Below, one piece after another: positions 6,616 through 10,379 of a DNA stretch of 10,379 nt (position 1 is the first letter of the stretch; every line of letters starts with the position of its first letter). The notes beneath the pieces are model-generated. The model did not search any database, had not been told where the DNA came from, and saw only the letters and a program-made list of their open reading frames with translations. The stretch comes from UBA509 sp038729325 (GTDB taxonomy: Archaea; Thermoplasmatota; Thermoplasmata; Thermoplasmatales; Thermoplasmataceae). The stretch spans positions 1 through 10,379 of the forward strand of contig JAVYSG010000045.1 in the NCBI GenBank assembly GCA_038729325.1, in the 5' to 3' direction. The position numbers were made by a program, and so were the translations under genes.

Positions 6616-7353
6616 ATGTCCCTGGCGAGGGTTCCTCTGGTAAGTTTGAAGAAAGAGGACGATCTCAATGTTATCATCATATCAAATGGAGTGAACAACA
6701 GCCTCACAAATGAAGGTCTCAGGGACATGATGGCGGCACTGGCGGATGCCCTTTCCGGAAACAGCAATCCCATAATGATCACAGGTACAGGAGAAAGGGC
6801 ATTTTCTGTTGGTTATTCTGCTTCCTGTATCAAGATATCAGATAAAATGCATCTGGAAGAAGCATATTCTCTTGGGACATCAATTGCAAGAACATTGCTC
6901 AGAAATGATCGGCCTGTCATTTCCGCCATAAACGGCTATGCCCTGGGCCTGGGGCTGGAAATCGCATTGTGTTCTGATTTTATAATTAGCTCCCCGAGAT
7001 CGCGCTTCGGTATGCCTGAGATCAGGTTCGGAATACCATCACTCACAGGTTTTGTTCCGGAAATACCTGAAAAGTATCCGGGTGGCCTTTTTGCTGCAGT
7101 AAAGTCGGGTGAGATTTTTGGAATAAAGGAAGCCCGGTCATTCGGGATGATAACGGCAGTAATAGATTCCAGAAACTTCATGAAAGATGCTGAAAATTAC
7201 AGCAGAAAGATGGAAACCAGGCTGGTGAGCATGCTGAAGCCTCAAGAACGCGTAGGGCAGTATCGCCAGGCTGTAGATTCGTTATTCTTCAGAATCTATT
7301 CGCCAAGTTGCCTTACAATGACGGAGCTAGAGCGCTTCCGTAACAGTATTTGA
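6616..7353 (+). CDS. Crotonase-family protein (enoyl-CoA hydratase/isomerase-like)
   Basis: The 245-residue protein has the crotonase fold and is likely to act on an acyl-CoA thioester in the cytoplasm, for example hydrating an enoyl-CoA in fatty acid or amino acid breakdown. The first oxyanion-hole region is E-R-A-F-S-V-G-Y-S (residues 60-68). The second lies in N-G-Y-A-L-G-L-G-L-E (106-115). Glu115 and Glu135 (in G-M-P-E-I-R-F-G-I-P) are 20 residues apart, as are the two catalytic glutamates of rat enoyl-CoA hydratase (144 and 164), which favours hydratase chemistry over family members lacking one of them. The usual G-G-G before the first Glu is G-L-G here, and the G-A-G-G-T region after the second Glu is altered. 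The length is slightly short (about 260 is usual) because of a compact C-terminus. The substrate cannot be told. ATG 6616 is probably leaderless. The 3' end overlaps tatC on the other strand by 27 bases. Confidence 0.85.
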   Translation: MSLARVPLVSLKKEDDLNVIIISNGVNNSLTNEGLRDMMAALADALSGNSNPIMITGTGERAFSVGYSASCIKISDKMHLEEAYSLGTSIARTLLRNDRPVISAINGYALGLGLEIALCSDFIISSPRSRFGMPEIRFGIPSLTGFVPEIPEKYPGGLFAAVKSGEIFGIKEARSFGMITAVIDSRNFMKDAENYSRKMETRLVSMLKPQERVGQYRQAVDSLFFRIYSPSCLTMTELERFRNSI

Positions 7354-8154
7354 TTCTTTCTGTCCGTATTTTTTCTGGTATCTCATGGCAAAATATGCAC
7401 CTGCAAAATAGAGTGCGATCATGGGAAGTGACATGACCATCATTGTGAAACCAAGCACTCCGGGCGAAAAGATCATTCCGAATATGAGCGAACCAACTAT
7501 GGCATATCTCCAGTACCTGTACCAAGTTTCAGCCTGTACCATGCCTGACCTGGTAAGTCCATACATGAAAACAGGAATCTCAAATGCTACTCCAAAGCTC
7601 ACAACGTAGAGCAGAAGGAAAGACACGAAACTCATGACGCCCATGGTTGATTCAGCGCCAAGACCAATGTTGAAATTATGAAATATGGTGAAGAGTTCAG
7701 GAGCCACAAACCACAGACCCATAAATGCGCCAGCTGCAAAAAGGGCGCTTGCCGGCACAGTTATGACCCTGATCAGTTCCTTCTCACTTTTCTTAAGGGC
7801 AGGGCCAATGAACTTGCCAATCTGATAGACGATATTTGGCATGGCAAATATCAGAGAAAGGAAAAGTGCCGTATAGATGTTTGCCGATACGCCGTCTGTA
7901 GGTTTCAGAACAAGCAACTCAGTTCCTCTGGGTATTATGTGTGCTTCAAGCAGCTTCAGGAACTGGGCAGGAATATTGTGGTAAACGTCAAATGTGACGA
8001 AAGGGAAGGACACTCCAAATAGAGTCACTCTGTGGATGGAGAATATCAAAAAGAATATGAAGAAGAATCCGAATACTTCAAGAATACGAACTAACCTAAA
8101 GCGTAGTTCATCTATATTCCTAAAGATAATTGGCAGGAATTCTTCGTCTGTCAT
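7327..8154 (-). CDS. tatC: Twin-arginine translocase subunit TatC
   Basis: TatC is the membrane receptor that recognises twin-arginine signal peptides and, with TatA, exports folded proteins. The 275 residues include six predicted membrane segments. The signal-peptide-binding site is conserved: Phe115 and Glu124 in Q-I-G-K-F-I-G-P-A-L-K-K-S-E lie nine residues apart, as do E. coli Phe94 and Glu103. The preceding L-K-P-T-D-G-V-S and A-M-P-N-I-V-Y-Q, and later F-E-I-P (residues 191-194) and R-Y-W-R-Y, are further family marks. The first outside loop (about residues 42-90) is somewhat long. The C-terminus is basic, followed by a tail of about ten residues encoded within the overlap with the crotonase gene. 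The ATG at 8154 overlaps the tatA stop as ATGA, and no strong ribosome site precedes it, so translation probably depends on tatA. Confidence 0.95.
   Translation of the reverse strand: MTDEEFLPIIFRNIDELRFRLVRILEVFGFFFIFFLIFSIHRVTLFGVSFPFVTFDVYHNIPAQFLKLLEAHIIPRGTELLVLKPTDGVSANIYTALFLSLIFAMPNIVYQIGKFIGPALKKSEKELIRVITVPASALFAAGAFMGLWFVAPELFTIFHNFNIGLGAESTMGVMSFVSFLLLYVVSFGVAFEIPVFMYGLTRSGMVQAETWYRYWRYAIVGSLIFGMIFSPGVLGFTMMVMSLPMIALYFAGAYFAMRYQKKYGQKESNTVTEAL
7369..7374 (+). terminator. T-run terminator after the crotonase gene
   Basis: Six consecutive T lie 16 bases after the crotonase stop, within a generally T-rich stretch (7350-7375). Archaeal RNA polymerase commonly stops at such runs without a hairpin. 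The run lies inside the C-terminal codons of tatC, which is on the opposite strand. Confidence 0.45.
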
Positions 8155-8456
8155 TGATCATTGAGCTTCAGTTTCTCTGCGATTTCCTTGGTGAGCTGTT
8201 CGTGGGTCTTGTTTGCGGGATCTATTCCCAGGTTGCGTGCAATTTCTGCATAATCAATGGCTTTGTTTGCATCAGCAGCTGCCGGTGCAGGATTCATGGC
8301 TTTCTTGATCTCATTCTCAAGTTCCATCTGCCCACGCTTGAATTCGCCTGTTGCTTTTCCAAGGTTCCTGGCGAATTCCGGGATTTTCTTTGTACTCCCA
8401 AAAAGCAGGAGTATTACCGCCACAATGATCAACCACTCTATGGGTGAATCAAACAT
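8151..8456 (-). CDS. tatA: Twin-arginine translocase subunit TatA
   Basis: TatA multimerises around substrate-bound TatC to let folded proteins cross the membrane. This 101-residue protein has a single N-terminal membrane helix (about residues 5-19), then the F-G-S-T-K-K-I-P hinge, then an amphipathic helix (R-N-L-G-K-A-T-G-E-F-K-R-G), all standard for TatA. The tail contains an alanine-rich linker (P-A-P-A-A-A-D-A) and a charged helical end, which is variable in the family. The start is placed at ATG 8456 because a TATA-like box lies about 25 bases upstream, giving a leaderless transcript. An in-frame TTG at 8471 would add five residues but lie too close to the box to be transcribed. It precedes tatC with a four-base overlap. 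A separate TatB was not seen; many archaea use only TatA and TatC. Confidence 0.92.
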   Translation of the reverse strand: MFDSPIEWLIIVAVILLLFGSTKKIPEFARNLGKATGEFKRGQMELENEIKKAMNPAPAAADANKAIDYAEIARNLGIDPANKTHEQLTKEIAEKLKLNDQ

Positions 8457-8476
8457 AGGAATGTAATTCAACCTGC

Positions 8477-8484
8477 TTATTTAA
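8477..8484 (-). promoter_or_regulatory. TATA-like box for tatA-tatC (leaderless)
   Basis: On the minus strand the sequence reads TTAAATAA, centred about 25 bases before ATG 8456. The spacing predicts transcription starting at the start codon itself. It lies directly after the T-run that ends the neighbouring transcript on the same strand. Confidence 0.6.
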
Positions 8485-8494
8485 TCTTTTATGG

Positions 8495-8500
8495 AAAAAA
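8495..8500 (-). terminator. T-run terminator after the peroxiredoxin transcript
   Basis: On the minus strand six T follow the last gene of the peroxiredoxin operon by about 23 bases, immediately before the tatA promoter. This is the form of intrinsic terminator common in archaea. Confidence 0.5.
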
Positions 8501-8523
8501 GTGATTGGATATACAGGCAGCCT

Positions 8524-8847
8524 CTATTCAATATCCAGCTGCACTTCATACCCTATTTTCCTGAAGGATTCTGCTTGCGCCCTGAGATTATTTGCCATGT
8601 CATTTGAAATGGAGGAAAATGATAAAGAAAGAATGCGCTTTGTGGAATTAACAACAACAAAGCCCACTGTCCTGTCTTCTGGCATCACCTCATCCGTTCT
8701 GGAAAAGTTTTCAATGAATTCCTGCAGTTCTTCTTCCATATATTCACTGGAGAGCACTTCTGCAAGGGCAAGAAGCGAACGGCTAACATTTGAAAGCTCA
8801 ACACATATTACAGCAGGGTGCCTTTCCCCCACGGTAATGTTATACAT
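8524..8847 (-). CDS. Small protein, possibly Pcc1-like (KEOPS subunit)
   Basis: A 107-residue soluble protein. The predicted order is strand (A-V-I-C-V-E-L), helix (about residues 20-45, with many acidic residues), strand (T-V-G-F-V-V-V), strand (R-I-L-S-L-S-F) and helix starting N-N-L-R-A-Q-A-E-S-F. This strand-helix-strand-strand-helix order with L-R-A at the start of the last helix is that of Pcc1, the dimerising subunit of the KEOPS complex that makes the t6A modification of tRNA. The first helical region is longer than in most Pcc1 proteins. No catalytic residue is expected in that family, so the call rests on topology only. The start is uncertain: ATG 8847 is chosen; TTG 8862, next to the peroxiredoxin stop, would add five residues, and neither has a clear ribosome site. 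The frame is open upstream into the peroxiredoxin gene but that part is an overlap shadow. It follows peroxiredoxin by 19 bases and is probably co-transcribed. Confidence 0.6.
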   Translation of the reverse strand: MYNITVGERHPAVICVELSNVSRSLLALAEVLSSEYMEEELQEFIENFSRTDEVMPEDRTVGFVVVNSTKRILSLSFSSISNDMANNLRAQAESFRKIGYEVQLDIE

Positions 8848-8866
8848 GGCACAGAGAGTCAATATA

Positions 8867-9481
8867 TCACGCTTTGACTCTCTTAAGGTACCATCTTTCA
8901 GCTCCCTCTTCCTTCTCCCTTGCAAGAGCATCCTTGAATGTGCTGGGAGCGGATGCAATGCCCTCCTTTCCAGGTTCCCAGTTGGCAGGTGTTGCAAGTT
9001 TCTTCTCCCAGTTGAACTGGAGAGCTTTTATGACACGTATGATCTCCCTTATGTTTCTTCCAGTCTCAGCCGGATAGTATATCATCCACCTTACTGTCTG
9101 ATTTGGATCTATTATGAATACTCCCCTAACTGTGGTACCCACCTTCGGGTCAAGAAGATTATACTGGGTTGCAACCTCTCTTTCAAGATCAGCAAGAACA
9201 GGGAATGGTACTTCAATCCCATATTTCTCCTTTATATCCTTGAGCCAGGCAATATGAGAATATATGCTGTCGACACTGAGTCCTATAAGTTCAACTCCAA
9301 GTTTTTTGAAGTCTTCATAGGATTCTGAGAAAGCCATGAATTCAGTTGTGCAAACTGGTGTGAAGTCTGCAGGATGCGAGAAAAGCAATACCCATTTACC
9401 CTTGTAATTTGAGAGTGTTATGGGGCCCTGTGTTGAATTTACTGTAAAATCTGGCGCTTTTTGTCCTAACGTTACTGGCAT
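8867..9481 (-). CDS. 1-Cys peroxiredoxin (AhpC/Prx6-like)
   Basis: A cytoplasmic peroxidase that reduces hydrogen peroxide and organic peroxides through a reactive cysteine. The active site is H-P-A-D-F-T-P-V-C-T (residues 36-45) with Cys44 as peroxidatic residue, Thr41 in the P-x3-T-x2-C pattern, and Arg119 in G-T-T-V-R-G as the matching arginine. The length (204) and the C-terminal domain with P-A-N-W-E-P place it with the Prx6-type archaeal peroxiredoxins. Cys44 is the only cysteine in the protein. Related archaeal enzymes such as that of Aeropyrum pernix have two further cysteines near the C-terminus in a C-x5-C element; here the equivalent end is E-R-W-Y-L-K-R-V-K-A. It should therefore need an outside thiol or partner for recycling. 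ATG 9481 has GGTGAT six bases upstream. The gene has its own TATA box, and a small gene follows closely. Confidence 0.93.
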   Translation of the reverse strand: MPVTLGQKAPDFTVNSTQGPITLSNYKGKWVLLFSHPADFTPVCTTEFMAFSESYEDFKKLGVELIGLSVDSIYSHIAWLKDIKEKYGIEVPFPVLADLEREVATQYNLLDPKVGTTVRGVFIIDPNQTVRWMIYYPAETGRNIREIIRVIKALQFNWEKKLATPANWEPGKEGIASAPSTFKDALAREKEEGAERWYLKRVKA

Positions 9482-9487
9482 TTTTTT

Positions 9488-9493
9488 ATCACC
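9488..9493 (-). promoter_or_regulatory. Shine-Dalgarno site for the peroxiredoxin gene
   Basis: On the minus strand GGTGAT is followed six bases (all A) later by ATG 9481. It matches the archaeal anti-Shine-Dalgarno sequence and fixes the start codon. Together with the upstream TATA box it implies a short leader of about ten bases. Confidence 0.7.
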
Positions 9494-9510
9494 AAATAGT
9501 CAGTGTTATT

Positions 9511-9522
9511 TGATATATTAAA
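9511..9522 (-). promoter_or_regulatory. TATA box of the peroxiredoxin operon
   Basis: On the minus strand the sequence is TTTAATATATCA, a close match to the archaeal TATA box. Transcription should start near 9491, giving a short leader that still contains the ribosome site. The 59-base gap to hemB otherwise shows no T-run, so hemB transcripts may also read through into this operon. Confidence 0.65.
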
Positions 9523-9540
9523 TCGGCGAATGGTGCAATG

Positions 9541-10379
9541 TTACAACTTTTCCGCAAGATACTTTGCAAAGTACGTTATGATCATGTCAGCTCCAGCCCT
9601 GAAAATTGATCCTATTGCCTCTTCAATAACGTTCGAAGATAGATAGCCCGCATCAACGGCATTCCTGATCATGGTATATTCCCCGCTCACACTGTATGCG
9701 GCAAGTGGCTGAGCGTATTTTCGCCTTGCACCCCTTATTACATCAAGGTAAAATAAAGCGGGTTTTACCATAATAATGTCAGCCCCTTCCTTAACATCAA
9801 GATCGATTTCCCGCATAGCCTCTCGCGAGTTTCTCGGGTCCATCTGATAGCTCCTGCGGTCTCCGAAGCTCGGTGCCGATTCTGCTGCTTCGCGGAATGG
9901 TCCGTAAAGGGATGAAGCATATTTTGCGCTATATGCCATCACTGGAACTTTAGGGAATCCTGCGTCATCCAGTGTTTTTCTGATCATGCCAACCTGTCCA
10001 TCCATCATTCCGCTTGGTGCTATCATGTCCACGCCAGCCTCAGCATAGGTCTTTGCTATTTTTCCATAGGAATCAAGAGTGGCATCATTGTCAACATAAT
10101 CACCTCTGAGTATCCCACAGTGCCCATGGCTGGTGTATTCACACATGCATAAATCTGCAATTGTGATGAGATGAGTTTTTTCCTTACTGATTTTTATGGC
10201 CTTTTGCACAATGCCATTTTCATCATAAGCGGAGCTGCCAGTTTCATCCTTGTGGGATGGAATCCCAAAGAGCAATATGCTCCTTACCCCGGAGCTCTGA
10301 AGGGAGATCAGGTGACTTTCAAGTTCTGACAGGGGATAACGGTATATGCCGGGCATGGACTTAATGGGGACAGCTTTTT
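9541..10379 (-). CDS. hemB: Porphobilinogen synthase (HemB), N-terminus outside the window
   Basis: HemB joins two 5-aminolevulinate molecules to porphobilinogen, the second step of haem and other tetrapyrrole synthesis from glutamate. Counting from the ATG codon at 10356, the zinc-site cysteines are Cys70, Cys72 and Cys80 (C-M-C-E-Y-T-S-H-G-H-C), so it is the zinc-dependent type. The two active-site lysines are Lys145 (A-Y-S-A-K-Y-A-S) and Lys198 (I-I-M-V-K-P-A), the latter being the Schiff-base residue. The frame stays open to the window edge and encodes K-A-V-P-I-K-S before that ATG, which matches the conserved I-x-S-M-P-G-x-Y-R region; hence the ATG is internal and roughly 45 to 50 residues are missing beyond the edge. 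The motif usually written P-S-D-M-M-D-G-R is P-S-G-M-M-D-G-Q here; archaeal enzymes vary at these places. The end (T-Y-F-A-K-Y-L-A-E-K-L) is typical, so the C-terminus is complete. Confidence 0.95.
   Translation of the reverse strand, partial: KAVPIKSMPGIYRYPLSELESHLISLQSSGVRSILLFGIPSHKDETGSSAYDENGIVQKAIKISKEKTHLITIADLCMCEYTSHGHCGILRGDYVDNDATLDSYGKIAKTYAEAGVDMIAPSGMMDGQVGMIRKTLDDAGFPKVPVMAYSAKYASSLYGPFREAAESAPSFGDRRSYQMDPRNSREAMREIDLDVKEGADIIMVKPALFYLDVIRGARRKYAQPLAAYSVSGEYTMIRNAVDAGYLSSNVIEEAIGSIFRAGADMIITYFAKYLAEKL

Noticed and set aside
8501..9328. A 275-codon open frame on the + strand
   Set aside because: It runs antisense through the peroxiredoxin gene and its small neighbour, both of which have better protein-family and start-site support. 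Its translation shows no recognisable domain and has an unnatural serine- and cysteine-rich composition.
9997..10020. HemB motif P-S-G-M-M-D-G-Q as an inactivating change
   Set aside because: The zinc cysteines and both catalytic lysines are intact, and archaeal HemB proteins vary at the Asp and Arg places of this motif, so loss of activity is not supported.
10354..10379. HemB as N-terminally truncated gene starting at ATG 10356
   Set aside because: The frame continues to the edge with residues matching the conserved region before S-M-P-G, so the gene simply runs out of the window.

Overview
The window is about 46% GC by eye, densely packed, and looks archaeal. The evidence is twofold: TATA-like boxes lie about 25 bases upstream of first-gene start codons (leaderless genes), and GGAGG/GGTGAT ribosome sites sit inside operons with GTG and TTG starts. 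The gene content is a complex I-like membrane arm in the order I-J1-J2-K-L-M-N, a TatA/TatC pair, a 1-Cys peroxiredoxin and a zinc-type HemB. This points to an aerobic euryarchaeon, most plausibly of the Thermoplasmatales or a relative. The lineage is inference; no rRNA gene is present to confirm it.

Bases 1-6558 (+ strand) are the distal part of a respiratory complex I operon. It starts inside nuoI, which carries two [4Fe-4S] motifs. It continues with nuoJ split into two overlapping genes, then nuoK, nuoL, nuoM and nuoN. Adjacent stop and start codons overlap or lie within a base or so, so translation is probably coupled. Together these proteins form the proton-pumping arm; the quinone-module subunits would lie upstream, outside the window. 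Two small genes of unknown function (121 and 84 codons) follow nuoN without a gap and are the best candidates here for undescribed complex I accessory or assembly proteins.

Bases 6559-7353 (+) hold a separately promoted crotonase-family gene (enoyl-CoA hydratase/isomerase-like). Its 3' end overlaps that of tatC, read from the other strand.

Bases 7327-8484 (- strand) are the tatA-tatC operon of the twin-arginine protein export system, with a TATA-like box placed for leaderless transcription of tatA.

Bases 8495-9522 (-) are a peroxiredoxin gene with its own TATA box and ribosome site, followed closely by a small gene whose predicted strand/helix order resembles the KEOPS subunit Pcc1 (weak call), ending at a T-run. 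Bases 9541-10379 (-) hold hemB (porphobilinogen synthase), whose N-terminal codons lie beyond the right edge.

Functionally the region joins respiratory energy conservation (complex I), export of folded, often cofactor-bearing proteins (Tat), peroxide defence and haem/tetrapyrrole synthesis, as expected of an oxygen-respiring archaeon. No mobile elements, CRISPR arrays, tRNA or rRNA genes were seen, and there is no gene-free stretch longer than 60 bases.
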